A stretch of 64,000 nucleotides of DNA, from contig NZ_AUEZ01000039.1 of assembly GCF_000426245.1 (NCBI RefSeq), forward strand, positions 1 to 64,000, written 5' to 3'. The notes below the pieces were generated by a model, which saw only the letters and a list, made by a program, of their open reading frames with translations, ran no database searches and had not been told where the DNA came from. The translations under genes and the position numbers were made by a program. Positions 17,136 to 25,782 of the stretch are shown here, one piece after another (the stretch's first letter is position 1; every line of letters starts with the position of its first letter). This DNA comes from Bradyrhizobium sp. Ai1a-2. Lineage in GTDB: Bacteria; Pseudomonadota; Alphaproteobacteria; Rhizobiales; Xanthobacteraceae.

Positions 17136-17163
17136 TTGACAGCACCCGCCGCACGCATAGAAT
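17136..17163 (+). promoter_or_regulatory. Near-consensus sigma70 promoter upstream of argD
   Basis: TTGACA (17136-17141) and TAGAAT (17158-17163) are separated by 16 bp. The predicted start near 17170 coincides with the first bases of a strong terminator hairpin. Confidence 0.7.
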
Positions 17164-17170
17164 GCCTCTA

Positions 17171-17204
17171 CGTGCCGCCCTGCAAAGGCGGCACGTTTTG
17201 TTTT
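17171..17204 (+). terminator. Intrinsic terminator immediately after the argD promoter
   Basis: CGTGCCGCC (17171-17179) pairs with GGCGGCACG (17187-17195) around a 7-nt loop, followed by TTTTGTTTT. It would end transcripts from the promoter at 17136 after about 30 nt. It could be an attenuator for argD-argF or yield a tiny RNA. A further stem (GATGAGC 17210-17216 with GCTCATC 17253-17259) follows in the leader. Confidence 0.75.
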
Positions 17205-17293
17205 CGCTGGATGAGCTCTAGCCGCGTGTCCGCATCGTTGCACGCCGCCAAGGCTCATCTGAAAGGCTTGTCTGAAACCCTTCAGTGATCGCC

Positions 17294-18505
17294 ATGACCG
17301 ATAGCGCCACGTCGCATCTGCTTCCCGTTTTTGCCAGGGCCGATCTCGGCTTCGAGCGCGGCGAAGGCTGTTGGCTGATCTCCACCAAAGGCGAGCGCTA
17401 TCTCGACTTCACCTCCGGCGTCGCGGTGAACGCGCTCGGCCATGCGCACCCGCGTCTGGTCAAGGCGCTGCAGGAGCAGGCGACAAAGCTCTGGCACATG
17501 TCGAACCTGTTCAAGAGCCCGGACGGCGAGAAGCTTGCCGCGCGGCTGTGCGAACAGAGCTTCGCGGACTTCGTGTTCTTCTGCAATTCCGGTGCGGAAG
17601 CGATGGAGGGCGTGATCAAGATCGTGCGCCACTATCACTTCTCGAAGGGTCATCCGGAACGCTATCGCATCATCACCTTCGAAGGCGCCTTCCACGGCCG
17701 CACGCTCGCGACGCTCGCTGCGACTGGCGCCGCCAAATATCTCGAGGGCTTCGGACCGCCGATGGACGGATTCGACCAGGTGCCGCATGGCGACATCGAA
17801 GCGGTGAAACGCGCAATCGGTCCAGAGACCGCAGGCATCCTGATCGAGCCGGTACAGGGCGAAGGCGGCGTGCGCTCCGCGCCGCCGGCCTTCTTCAAGG
17901 CGCTGCGGCAACTCTGCGACGATCATGGCCTGCTCCTCGCCTTCGACGAGGTGCAGACCGGCATGGGCCGCACCGGCGATCTCTTCGCGTACAAGCGCAC
18001 CGGGGTCACTCCCGATGTGATGTCGCTGGCCAAGGCGCTCGGCGGCGGCTTTCCGATTGGCGCCTTCCTTGCGACCGCGGAAGCCGCGTCCGGCATGACG
18101 CCGGGCTCGCACGGCTCGACCTTCGGCGGCAACCCGCTCGCGGTCGCGGCGGCCAGCGCCGTGCTCGACGTGATGCTTGAGCCCGGCTTCTTCGATTACG
18201 TGCAGAAGATGTCGCTCCTGCTCAAGCAGAAGCTCGCCTCCGCCGTCGACCGCTATCCGTCGATTCTTGCCGAAGTGCGCGGCGAAGGGCTTCTGATCGG
18301 CGTCAAGGCCGTGGTGCCCTCGGGCGACCTCGTCAACGCCTTGCGCGAGCAGAAGCTGCTCACGGTCGGCGCCGGTGACAATGTCGTGCGCTTCCTCGCG
18401 CCGCTGATCGTCAGCGAGGCCGAGATCGAGCAGGCGATGGCCTGCCTCGAGCGCGCCTGCACGGCGCTCTCCAGCGATCCCTCGAAGAAGGCCGCGGGGC
18501 AATGA
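17294..18505 (+). CDS. argD: Acetylornithine/aspartate-family aminotransferase ArgD
   Basis: This 403-residue class III PLP aminotransferase transfers an amino group from glutamate to N-acetylglutamate semialdehyde in arginine synthesis. CNSGAEAMEGVIK binds the cofactor phosphate, FDEVQTGMGRTG carries the PLP aspartate, and K247 (SLAKALGGGFPIGA) is the Schiff-base lysine. ATG 17294 gives a normal N-terminus. The gene overlaps argF by 4 bp (ATGA). Upstream lie a strong promoter and terminator pair and a structured leader. Confidence 0.93.
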   Translation: MTDSATSHLLPVFARADLGFERGEGCWLISTKGERYLDFTSGVAVNALGHAHPRLVKALQEQATKLWHMSNLFKSPDGEKLAARLCEQSFADFVFFCNSGAEAMEGVIKIVRHYHFSKGHPERYRIITFEGAFHGRTLATLAATGAAKYLEGFGPPMDGFDQVPHGDIEAVKRAIGPETAGILIEPVQGEGGVRSAPPAFFKALRQLCDDHGLLLAFDEVQTGMGRTGDLFAYKRTGVTPDVMSLAKALGGGFPIGAFLATAEAASGMTPGSHGSTFGGNPLAVAAASAVLDVMLEPGFFDYVQKMSLLLKQKLASAVDRYPSILAEVRGEGLLIGVKAVVPSGDLVNALREQKLLTVGAGDNVVRFLAPLIVSEAEIEQAMACLERACTALSSDPSKKAAGQ

Positions 18506-19428
18506 GCACGGCGCCCCGTCACTTCCTCGACATCAACGAAATGTCGCTCAATGAGCTGCGCGCCATGCTCGCTGCCGGCGCCGCCATGAAGGCGAGACTG
18601 AAGGCGCATGAGAAGAGCACGCCGCCGCTCGAAGGCAAGACGCTGGCGATGATCTTCGAGCGCCCCTCGACCCGCACGCGGGTATCGTTCGATGTCGGCA
18701 TGCGCCAGCTTGGCGGTGAATCGATCATGCTCACGGGTGCCGAGATGCAGCTCGGCCGCGGCGAGACCATCGCCGATACCGCGCGCGTGCTGTCGCGCTA
18801 TGTCGATGCGATCATGATCCGCATCCTCAACCACGACGCGCTGCTGGAGCTTGCCGCGCATGCCACCGTCCCCGTCATCAACGGGCTGACGCGCCGCTCG
18901 CATCCCTGCCAGGTGATGGCCGACCTGATGACGTTCGAGGAGCGTCGCGGATCGATCCAGGGCAAGACCGTGGCCTGGACCGGTGACGACAACAATGTGC
19001 TGGCGTCATGGGCGCATGCCGCCGAGCGTTTCCAGTTCAAGCTCAACATCGCGACGCCGCCGCAGCTCGCGCCGAACAAGGCGATGCGGGACTGGATCAA
19101 GGCGACCCAGGCGCCGATCGTGCTGGGCAACGATCCTGAAGCGGCCGTGCGCGGCGCCGACTGCGTCGTCACCGACACCTGGGTGTCGATGGGCGACAAG
19201 GATGGCGAGCACCGGCACAATCTGCTGCGGCCCTATCAGGTCAATGCCAAGCTGATGTCGCTGGCGAAGCCCGATGCATTGTTCATGCATTGCCTGCCTG
19301 CGCATCGCGGCGAGGAAGTCACCGACGAGGTGATCGATGGTCCGCAGTCGGTGGTGTTCGACGAGGCCGAGAACCGCCTGCACGCACAAAAGGGCATTCT
19401 GGCCTGGTGTTTTGACGCGGTCGCGTAG
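18502..19428 (+). CDS. argF: Ornithine carbamoyltransferase ArgF
   Basis: The enzyme makes citrulline from ornithine and carbamoyl phosphate. At 308 residues it has all diagnostic motifs: carbamoyl-phosphate loop STRTR (56-60), HPCQ (134-137), DTWVSMG and the ornithine/cysteine loop HCLPAHRGEEV. It is translationally coupled to argD, giving two consecutive arginine-pathway steps in one operon. Confidence 0.96.
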   Translation: MSTAPRHFLDINEMSLNELRAMLAAGAAMKARLKAHEKSTPPLEGKTLAMIFERPSTRTRVSFDVGMRQLGGESIMLTGAEMQLGRGETIADTARVLSRYVDAIMIRILNHDALLELAAHATVPVINGLTRRSHPCQVMADLMTFEERRGSIQGKTVAWTGDDNNVLASWAHAAERFQFKLNIATPPQLAPNKAMRDWIKATQAPIVLGNDPEAAVRGADCVVTDTWVSMGDKDGEHRHNLLRPYQVNAKLMSLAKPDALFMHCLPAHRGEEVTDEVIDGPQSVVFDEAENRLHAQKGILAWCFDAVA

Positions 19429-19445
19429 CCGACTGCAAGAACGGC

Positions 19446-19571
19446 TGTCGTCCCGGGCTTGACCCGGGACCCATAACCACAGGCCGATGTGATCGCGTTC
19501 GCTGGAACGACAGCGGAGCGCAACCACCATCGCCGGTGGTTATGGGTCCCTGCCTTCGCAGGGACGACAGA
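19446..19571. repeat. Dispersed palindromic repeat, family R5
   Basis: TCGTCCCGGGCTTGACCCGG at the left and GGTCCCTGCCTTCGCAGGGACGACAG at the right enclose an inverted CCCATAACCAC / GTGGTTATGGG pair. It sits in the argF-hslO gap as a possible terminator. Confidence 0.7.
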
Positions 19572-19630
19572 TGAACTCACACTTCGTGAACCCCTTTCGT
19601 TTCGCCTCTCAAGACCCCAGATAGAGCGCC

Positions 19631-20629
19631 ATGGTTTCACAATCCCCCGACATCAAGATCACGGAAACGCCGACCCGCGCGCCATCGGCCGTGCCGGTCG
19701 ACGACGCGGTGCTGCCATTCGAGATCGATGCGCTCGATCTGCGCGGACGGCTGACGCGGCTCGGTCCCACCCTCGACGACATCCTGCACAAGCACGACTA
19801 TCCGCCCGCCGTCGGCAAATTGCTCGGCGAGGCGATCGTGCTGACGACGCTGCTCGGTTCGTCGCTGAAATTCGACGGCCGTTTCATCCTGCAGACCCGG
19901 ACCGACGGCCCGGTCTCGTTCCTGATCGTCGATTTCAAGGCGCCGGACCGGCTGCGCGCCTATGCGCGCTACGATGCGACACGGCTGCAGGACGGGCTCG
20001 CTTCCGGCGCGCTGCTCGGCAAGGGCCATCTCGCGATGACCATCGACCAGGGTCCGGACATGAGCCGCTACCAGGGGCTGGTCGCGCTCCATGGCGGCAG
20101 CCTCGAAGACGCCGCGCATGAATATTTCCTGCGCTCGGAGCAGATTCCGACGCGCGTGCGGCTTGCGGTCGGCGAGGAATGGCGCGGCGGCGACGGCGGC
20201 AAGCATCGCTGGCGTGCCGGCGGCATGCTGCTGCAGTTCCTGCCGAAGGCGCCGGAGCGCGCGCGGCAGGCCGACCTGCATCCCGGCGATGCGCCCGAAG
20301 GCACTGTCGCTCACGAGGTTCCGGAAGACGATGCCTGGGTCGAGGGTCAGTCGCTGATCGGAACGGTCGAAGACGTCGAACTGCTCGACCCCGATCTGTC
20401 GGGAGAGCGGCTGCTGTACCGCCTGTTCCATGAGCGCGGCGTGCGCGTGTTCGCGCCTTTGCCGCTGCGCGCGCAATGCTCGTGCTCGCGCGAGGCGGTG
20501 TCCTCGATGCTGAAAAGCTTTACGGCGAAGGACCGCGCCGACATGGTGAAGGACGGCAAGGTCGTCGTCACCTGCGAGTTCTGTTCGTCGGTGTACGAAT
20601 TCACGCCGGATGAAGCCGGCGTGGAGTAG
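19631..20629 (+). CDS. hslO: Redox-regulated chaperone Hsp33
   Basis: This 332-residue cytosolic holdase is activated by oxidation. The C-terminal zinc switch is intact: C283 and C285 (CSC), C315 and C318 (CEFC). The N-terminal Hsp33 core (ILHKHDYPPAVGKLLGEA, TDGPVSFLIVDFKA) is typical. An extra ~20-residue N-terminal extension is common in alphaproteobacterial copies. The gene stands alone between two repeat elements. Confidence 0.95.
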   Translation: MVSQSPDIKITETPTRAPSAVPVDDAVLPFEIDALDLRGRLTRLGPTLDDILHKHDYPPAVGKLLGEAIVLTTLLGSSLKFDGRFILQTRTDGPVSFLIVDFKAPDRLRAYARYDATRLQDGLASGALLGKGHLAMTIDQGPDMSRYQGLVALHGGSLEDAAHEYFLRSEQIPTRVRLAVGEEWRGGDGGKHRWRAGGMLLQFLPKAPERARQADLHPGDAPEGTVAHEVPEDDAWVEGQSLIGTVEDVELLDPDLSGERLLYRLFHERGVRVFAPLPLRAQCSCSREAVSSMLKSFTAKDRADMVKDGKVVVTCEFCSSVYEFTPDEAGVE

Positions 20630-20657
20630 GGCGCGCTCGCTCGCCACAAACACAACC

Positions 20658-20751
20658 GTCATCACCCGCGCATGCGGGTGATCCAGTATTCCAGAGGCGT
20701 CCGCGCTTGAGTTGAGAAGCCACCGCCTACTGGATGCGGGGCATGACGAGA
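20658..20751. repeat. Dispersed repeat, family R3 (copy 2)
   Basis: CATCACCCGCGCATGCGGGTGATCCAGTA and CTACTGGATGCGGGGCATGACG match the ends of the copy at 3795-3893. It lies between the convergent hslO and apaG. Confidence 0.75.
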
Positions 20752-20755
20752 GAGG

Positions 20756-21154
20756 CTAGTTCAACACCCTCTTCCCGTCCGCCGGGCTGTCGAGCGAAAA
20801 TGTCGGCACATCGATCTCGAACCGTTCGCCGCTTTCGCTCACCATCTGGTAGCGGCCGCTCATGAAGCCGGAGGCGGTCGGCAGCGGCACGCCCGAGGTG
20901 TATTCGAAGCAGCGCTCGCCCGGCGCGAGCACCGGCTGCTCGCCGACCACGCCTTCGCCGCGCACTTCCTGCTGGTGGCCGGTGGCGTCGGTGATAATCC
21001 AATACCGGGTGCGCAGTTGCACCGTCTCGGTGCCGGAATTGGTGATCACAATGGTGTACGACCAGAAATATTGCCGGTTCTCCACCGACGAACGTTCCGG
21101 CAGGAAGTTCGGCTCGACGGTGACTTCGATGTCGCGGGTGACGGCGCGGTACAC
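20756..21154 (-). CDS. apaG: ApaG (Co2+/Mg2+ efflux-associated) protein
   Basis: The 132-residue protein forms a single fibronectin-like ApaG domain. YFWSYTIVITN, RYWIITDATG, GEGVVGEQPVLAPGE and MSGRYQMVSE are the family blocks. The start is GTG 21154, with GAGGAG upstream. The role in divalent-cation homeostasis is known only genetically in other bacteria; the molecular function is unsettled. Confidence 0.93.
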   Translation of the reverse strand: MYRAVTRDIEVTVEPNFLPERSSVENRQYFWSYTIVITNSGTETVQLRTRYWIITDATGHQQEVRGEGVVGEQPVLAPGERCFEYTSGVPLPTASGFMSGRYQMVSESGERFEIDVPTFSLDSPADGKRVLN

Positions 21155-21383
21155 GTTTCAGTCTCCTCAAATCATATCATAGCCAATAAGTCCGTCGGAA
21201 CCAATCGTCGGGCCGGGTGACGAAAGTTTGCTCAGCAGCGTTTTTCATCGCCGTTTGACCATAGTTCCGCTCTAAAGGCGCGAACGTCCGCGTCCAATCG
21301 CCGTATCTTGTCTACAAGTTGCGGGCAGATATTATATTTTTCGAGTCGGGGCGGCGCAAAAATCTGTTCGTTTACGGTGCCCG

Positions 21384-22634
21384 ATGACGTCGATTGCCGA
21401 TCCAATTTCCGGAACGCAGCTTGCCGACGCCAAGGACGCGAGCGGAGCGGTCGTTGCCGCGCCCGCGATCACGATGCAGGCGACCTCCGAGCGCGAATTG
21501 CGGCTGGATTTGTTCCGCGGGCTCGCACTGTGGCTGATCTTCATCGACCATTTGCCGACCAACATCCTGACCTGGCTCACGATCCGCAACTACGGCTTCT
21601 CCGACGCGACCGAGATCTTCATCTTCATCTCCGGCTACACCGCGGCCTTCGTCTATGGCCGCGCGATGCTTCAGGCCGGTTTTGTGGTCGCGACCGCGCG
21701 CATCCTGCGCCGCGTCTGGCAGATCTACGTCGCGCATGTGTTCCTGTTCACGATCTTTCTTGCGGAAATCTCCTACGTCGCCACCCGCTTCGAGAACCCG
21801 CTCTACTCCGAAGAGATGGGGATCATGGATTTCCTCAAGCAGCCCGATGTCACCATCGTCCAGGCGCTGCTGTTGCGCTTCCGTCCGGTCAACATGGACG
21901 TGCTGCCGCTCTACATCGTGCTGATGCTGTTCCTGCCCTTGATCCTGTGGCTGATGAAATGGCGGACCGACGTGACATTGGCGCTCTCGGCCGGCCTCTA
22001 CGTCCTGACCTGGCATTTCGATCTCCATCTCACCGCCTATCCGAACGGCGTCTGGGCGTTCAACCCGTTCGCCTGGCAGTTGCTGTTCGTGTTCGGCGCC
22101 TGGTGTGCGCTAGGGGGCGCGAGAAGGATGTCGCGAATCCTGGCCTCTCCCGTCACGCTCTGGATCTGCATCGCCTATCTGTTCGCGGCGTTCCTGGTCA
22201 CGCTGTCCTGGTATCTGCCGCAGCTCGGCCACATCGTACCGCGCCGCATCGAGCAGTGGATGTACCCGATCAACAAGACCGATCTGGACGTATTGCGCTT
22301 TGCCCATTTCCTGGCGCTGGCGGCTATCACGGTTCGCGTCCTGCCGAAGGATTGGCCGGGCCTGAAATCGCCGTGGCTGCGACCTTTGATCCTCTGTGGC
22401 CAGCACTCCCTTGAGATATTCTGCCTCGGTGTTTTTCTGGCATTTGCCGGGCATTTCATCTTGGCCGAGGTGTCCGGCAGCGCCGGGATGCACTTCCTGG
22501 TCAGCGTCACCGGGATTGTCATCATGTGCGCCATGGCGTGGGTGATTTCGTGGTACAAGCACTCCGCCGACAAGGGCGCCTCGCGATACAAGAGCGCCGG
22601 TGGCAATGCCGACTTGGCGGGAGGGGCGGTATGA
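21384..22634 (+). CDS. opgC: OpgC-type glucan succinyltransferase/acyltransferase membrane protein
   Basis: The 416-residue polytopic inner-membrane protein has about ten transmembrane helices. The start of the conserved region (ERELRLDLFRGLALWLIFIDH) and FIFISGYTAAFVYGRAM are characteristic of OpgC, which adds succinyl (or other acyl) groups to periplasmic glucans. The next gene begins in its stop codon, and both downstream genes encode exported SGNH-fold proteins. The three therefore probably act together on glucan or another envelope sugar. The acyl group and acceptor cannot be deduced here. Confidence 0.88.
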   Translation: MTSIADPISGTQLADAKDASGAVVAAPAITMQATSERELRLDLFRGLALWLIFIDHLPTNILTWLTIRNYGFSDATEIFIFISGYTAAFVYGRAMLQAGFVVATARILRRVWQIYVAHVFLFTIFLAEISYVATRFENPLYSEEMGIMDFLKQPDVTIVQALLLRFRPVNMDVLPLYIVLMLFLPLILWLMKWRTDVTLALSAGLYVLTWHFDLHLTAYPNGVWAFNPFAWQLLFVFGAWCALGGARRMSRILASPVTLWICIAYLFAAFLVTLSWYLPQLGHIVPRRIEQWMYPINKTDLDVLRFAHFLALAAITVRVLPKDWPGLKSPWLRPLILCGQHSLEIFCLGVFLAFAGHFILAEVSGSAGMHFLVSVTGIVIMCAMAWVISWYKHSADKGASRYKSAGGNADLAGGAV

Positions 22635-23389
22635 AGTCCGGCTTATGGACCGTGCTGGGCGCGACACTGCTGGCCGGTTATCTGGCCGCGGCCCCGGCAC
22701 GCGCCGGCGATGCCGAACAGATTTGTGACGTCCCGGCCAATCTGCTGTCCACCGAAAGCTCGTTGACCAGGGTGGCCGAGGCGGTGAGGAGCGGCCAGCC
22801 CCTGAACGTGCTCGTGGTCGGCAGCCGTTCCTCCACCATTCCCTCCTTCGAGGCCAGCGCCTACCCGGCAAAGTTGCAGGCGGCGCTCAAGGAAAGCCTG
22901 CCCTCGACGACCGTGAACCTGTCCGTGGAGGTGCAGGGCGCCAAGACCACGGAGGATATGGCGGCCGGGCTCGTTAAGCTCGTGGAAGCAAAAAAGCCTA
23001 CTTTAGTGATTTGGCAGACGGGAACAGTCGATGCTATCCGATCGATCGATCCCGACGATTTTCGCAACGCCATCGATGCCGGGATTACTGCGTTGCAACA
23101 GGCGGGAACCGACGTGGTCCTGGTCAACCTTCAATACAGCCCCCGCACCGAAAGCATGATTTCCGGCTCGCCATACTTAGATAATATGCGGGTGTCGGCA
23201 CAGGAACATGACGTTCCGCTGTTTGATCGTTTCGCCATCATGCGTCACTGGAACGATGCAGGGGATTTCGACCTGTTCAGCGCCGCCCACGGCGTGGAGC
23301 TGGCCAAGCGGGTGCATGCCTGTCTCGGCCGTGCGCTGTCGAAATTCGTGATCGACGCGGCCCACCTCGGACCGGCGCAGCAGAACTAA
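22631..23389 (+). CDS. Exported SGNH/GDSL-fold protein with a degenerate active site
   Basis: The 252-residue protein has an N-terminal signal peptide (cleavage near ARA, residue 25). It overlaps opgC by 4 bp (ATGA). It is clearly paralogous to the next gene, sharing VIWQ-GT, ITALQQAG-DVVLV and LQYSPR blocks. However, the SGNH residues have diverged. Block I reads GSRSST instead of GSSST, block III GTV instead of GTN (V133), and block V SAAH instead of DGLH (S217, H220). It may be a non-catalytic partner or have altered chemistry. Esterase or acyltransferase activity is unproven. Confidence 0.82.
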   Translation: MKSGLWTVLGATLLAGYLAAAPARAGDAEQICDVPANLLSTESSLTRVAEAVRSGQPLNVLVVGSRSSTIPSFEASAYPAKLQAALKESLPSTTVNLSVEVQGAKTTEDMAAGLVKLVEAKKPTLVIWQTGTVDAIRSIDPDDFRNAIDAGITALQQAGTDVVLVNLQYSPRTESMISGSPYLDNMRVSAQEHDVPLFDRFAIMRHWNDAGDFDLFSAAHGVELAKRVHACLGRALSKFVIDAAHLGPAQQN

Positions 23390-23404
23390 AGGGAACCAGC
23401 GTTA

Positions 23405-24427
23405 ATGAGTAGCTACCGCCCTTTTTGTCGAAGCACATGGCTGGTCGCGGTCGCCGCCGTCACGGCATCGGTGCTCGTGACCTCGCCGCTGCGCGCGCAG
23501 GTTGCGCCAGGCGACCAGCATGCGACGCTTTCTGAGGGCGCGAAATCCTATCCCTCATCCGACAAATCGGGATCGTCGATACCGGTCGCCGCCGCGGCCA
23601 ATGCGGCCGGCGCCGCTGAGGCCGACGCTGCGCAGAGGGGCATTGCCGGCAAGGCGATCGACAAGGTGAAGGAGGTCGCCAAGTCCGCCGGCGACATCTT
23701 CCGTCGCGTGCCTTGCCTGTCGCCGAAGGGCGTGTCGAAGACGATGGGTTCGCTGCCCCACGTGGCGAGCAAGCTTGCCGCGGGCCAGCCGGTCACGATC
23801 ATCGCCTTCGGCTCGTCCTCGACCCAGGGCTATGGCTCCTCGGCGCCGGAATTCACCTACCCGAACCGGCTCGCGGCCCAACTGCACCGGCAATATCCCG
23901 GCGCCGACATCCGTGTCGTCAATCGCGGCAGGGGCGGCGAAGACGCGCCCGAAATGATGCGGCGCCTGCAGACCGAGGTGATCGATGCGCATCCGGACCT
24001 CGTGATCTGGCAGGTCGGCACCAATGCGGTGTTGCGCGATCTCGATCCCAGCGAGACCGGAAAGATGGTCGAGGATGGCGTGACGCGGATCCAGGCGGCC
24101 GGCGCCGACGTGGTGCTGGTCGATCCCCAATACTCGCCGCGCGTCACCGAGCGCGCCGCCAACGCCAACAAGATCATCCGGCTGCTCAACCGGATCGCCG
24201 AGCTCCGCCATGTCAGCATCTTCCCGCGCTTTGAGGTGATGCGTGAATGGCACGAGAAGCAGTCGATCCCGATCGACAGCTTCGTGATCGCCGACGGCCT
24301 GCACATGAACGACTGGGGCTATGCCTGCTTCGCGCAGTTGCTCGGCGACGACATCATCAAGTCGGTCGGCCAGATCAAGCTTGGCGTCAACGTGCCCGCC
24401 GACGTGCGGACGTATAGGCCGATGTGA
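23405..24427 (+). CDS. Exported SGNH/GDSL hydrolase family protein
   Basis: The 340-residue protein has a signal peptide (about residues 1-31), an Ala-rich low-complexity linker (about 40-80), then an SGNH domain. Block I is FGSSST (136-140), block II has N173-R-G, block III is GTN (205-207), and block V is DGLH (D297, H300). The catalytic set is thus complete, unlike its paralogue 15 bp upstream. It may deacylate or transacylate a periplasmic glucan in concert with OpgC. That role is inferred from linkage only. Confidence 0.87.
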   Translation: MSSYRPFCRSTWLVAVAAVTASVLVTSPLRAQVAPGDQHATLSEGAKSYPSSDKSGSSIPVAAAANAAGAAEADAAQRGIAGKAIDKVKEVAKSAGDIFRRVPCLSPKGVSKTMGSLPHVASKLAAGQPVTIIAFGSSSTQGYGSSAPEFTYPNRLAAQLHRQYPGADIRVVNRGRGGEDAPEMMRRLQTEVIDAHPDLVIWQVGTNAVLRDLDPSETGKMVEDGVTRIQAAGADVVLVDPQYSPRVTERAANANKIIRLLNRIAELRHVSIFPRFEVMREWHEKQSIPIDSFVIADGLHMNDWGYACFAQLLGDDIIKSVGQIKLGVNVPADVRTYRPM

Positions 24428-24432
24428 ATAAG

Positions 24433-24503
24433 ACGCGAATGGCGAGTGGCGAATAGCGAATAGGATCTAAAAACCACTCGCTACTCCCTATTCGCCATTC
24501 GCC
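24433..24503. repeat. Dispersed inverted repeat, family R2 (copy 2)
   Basis: GCGAATGGCGAGTGGCGAAT is followed by the inverted ATTCGCCATTCGCC across an A-rich loop. It is related to 2226-2279 and lies between convergent genes. Confidence 0.65.
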
Positions 24504-24508
24504 TTGAA

Positions 24509-25702
24509 TCACACCGTCTCGAGCGCCTGGGCGAAATCCTCGATCAGATCATCCGCGTGCTCGAGGCCAGCGGAGAAGCGGATGAAGCCTTCGCTGATGC
24601 CGAGCTCGGCGCGCGCTTCCGGCGCCAGGCGCTGATGCGTCGTGGTGGCGGGGTGGGTGACGAGGCTCTTGGCGTCGCCGAGATTGTTGGAGATGCGCGA
24701 GATCTTGAGCCCGTTGAGGCAGCGGAACGCGCCGGCCTTGCCGCCCTTGACCTCGAACCCGATCAGGGTCGACCCCGACCGCATCTGCTTCTTCACGGTG
24801 GCCGCCTGCGGATGATCGGCGCGGCCGGGATAGATCAGCCGTGTGATCTTCGGATGGCTTGCGAGCACGTCCGCGATCTTCGCCGCCGTCTCGGTCTGCG
24901 CGCGGACCCGCACCGCCAAGGTCTCCAGCCCCTTCAGCAGCACCCACGCGTTGAACGGCGACATCGACGGTCCGGTCTGGCGCAGGAAGTTATGGATGTG
25001 CTCGTTGATGAACGCCTCGGAGGAGAGGATGACGCCGCCCAGGCAGCGCCCCTGGCCGTCGATATGCTTGGTCGCGGAATAGACCACGACGTCGGCGCCG
25101 AGCGACAGCGGGCTCTGCCAGATCGGGGTGGCGAACACATTGTCGACGATCAGCCGCGCGCCGCCCTGATGCGCGATTTCCGCGATCGCGCCGATGTCGA
25201 GCACGTCGAGTGTCGGATTGGTCGGGCTCTCGAGGAAACACGTCTTCGTGTTCGGCCGGATCGCCTTTTTCCACTGGTCGAGGTCGAGCCCGTCGACCAG
25301 CGTCGACTGGATGCCGTAGCGCGGCAAGAGATCCTCGACCACGTAGCGGCACGAGCCGAACATCGCCTTGGAGGCCACCACGTGATCGCCGGCCTTCAGC
25401 GGCGCGAGGATCGCGGTCGTCACCGCCGCCATGCCGGTCGCGGTCGCGCGTGCGGCTTCCGCGCCTTCGAGCTCGATCATGCGGCGCTCAAACATGGAGA
25501 TGTCAGGGTTGGAGAAGCGCGAATAGAGGAAGCCGGGATCCTCGCCCTTGAACCGCGCCTCGCATTCCTCGGCGGTGGCGTAGACGAACCCCTGGGTCAG
25601 GAACAGCGCCTCGGACGTCTCGCCAAATTGTGAGCGGAGCGTTCCGGAATGAACTAGCCGGGTTTCAGGGCGGTAGCGGGCGGATGATTTGGACTCGGAC
25701 AT
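24509..25702 (-). CDS. metZ: O-succinylhomoserine sulfhydrylase MetZ
   Basis: This 397-residue Cys/Met-metabolism PLP enzyme makes homocysteine from O-succinylhomoserine and sulfide. PLP lysine K212 lies in YSATKHIDGQG, and FLESPTNPTLDV, VDNVFATP and the C-terminal RFSAGLEHADDL are typical of MetZ. ATG 25702 has GGAGG just upstream. The leader carries a SAM-II riboswitch followed by an intrinsic terminator and a second hairpin (25715-25740) next to the ribosome site, so expression should fall when S-adenosylmethionine is abundant. Confidence 0.94.
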   Translation of the reverse strand: MSESKSSARYRPETRLVHSGTLRSQFGETSEALFLTQGFVYATAEECEARFKGEDPGFLYSRFSNPDISMFERRMIELEGAEAARATATGMAAVTTAILAPLKAGDHVVASKAMFGSCRYVVEDLLPRYGIQSTLVDGLDLDQWKKAIRPNTKTCFLESPTNPTLDVLDIGAIAEIAHQGGARLIVDNVFATPIWQSPLSLGADVVVYSATKHIDGQGRCLGGVILSSEAFINEHIHNFLRQTGPSMSPFNAWVLLKGLETLAVRVRAQTETAAKIADVLASHPKITRLIYPGRADHPQAATVKKQMRSGSTLIGFEVKGGKAGAFRCLNGLKISRISNNLGDAKSLVTHPATTTHQRLAPEARAELGISEGFIRFSAGLEHADDLIEDFAQALETV

Positions 25703-25714
25703 AGGACCTCCAAC

Positions 25715-25764
25715 GTGACCATCCTTTCGGAAATGGTCACAAAAAAACCGGCCTAAAGGGCCGG
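25715..25764 (-). terminator. Riboswitch-controlled intrinsic terminator of the metZ leader
   Basis: On the minus strand GGCC-rich stem bases 25764-25759 pair with 25753-25748 (6 bp, 5-nt loop), followed by seven T (25747-25741). Bases 25759-25765 can instead pair with 25778-25784 (7 bp), giving a mutually exclusive antiterminator. A further 8-bp stem (GTGACCAT/ATGGTCAC, 25740-25715) precedes the ribosome site. Confidence 0.8.
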
Positions 25765-25782
25765 GATCGCTAGGGTCCCCGG

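Noticed and set aside
16799..17221. 140-codon plus-strand frame between gcrA and argD
   Set aside because: It runs through the gcrA promoter and through the promoter/terminator pair; no similarity and no ribosome site.
17282..18502. 406-codon minus-strand frame across argD
   Set aside because: Exact mirror of argD, which has full catalytic motifs; the mirror frame has none.
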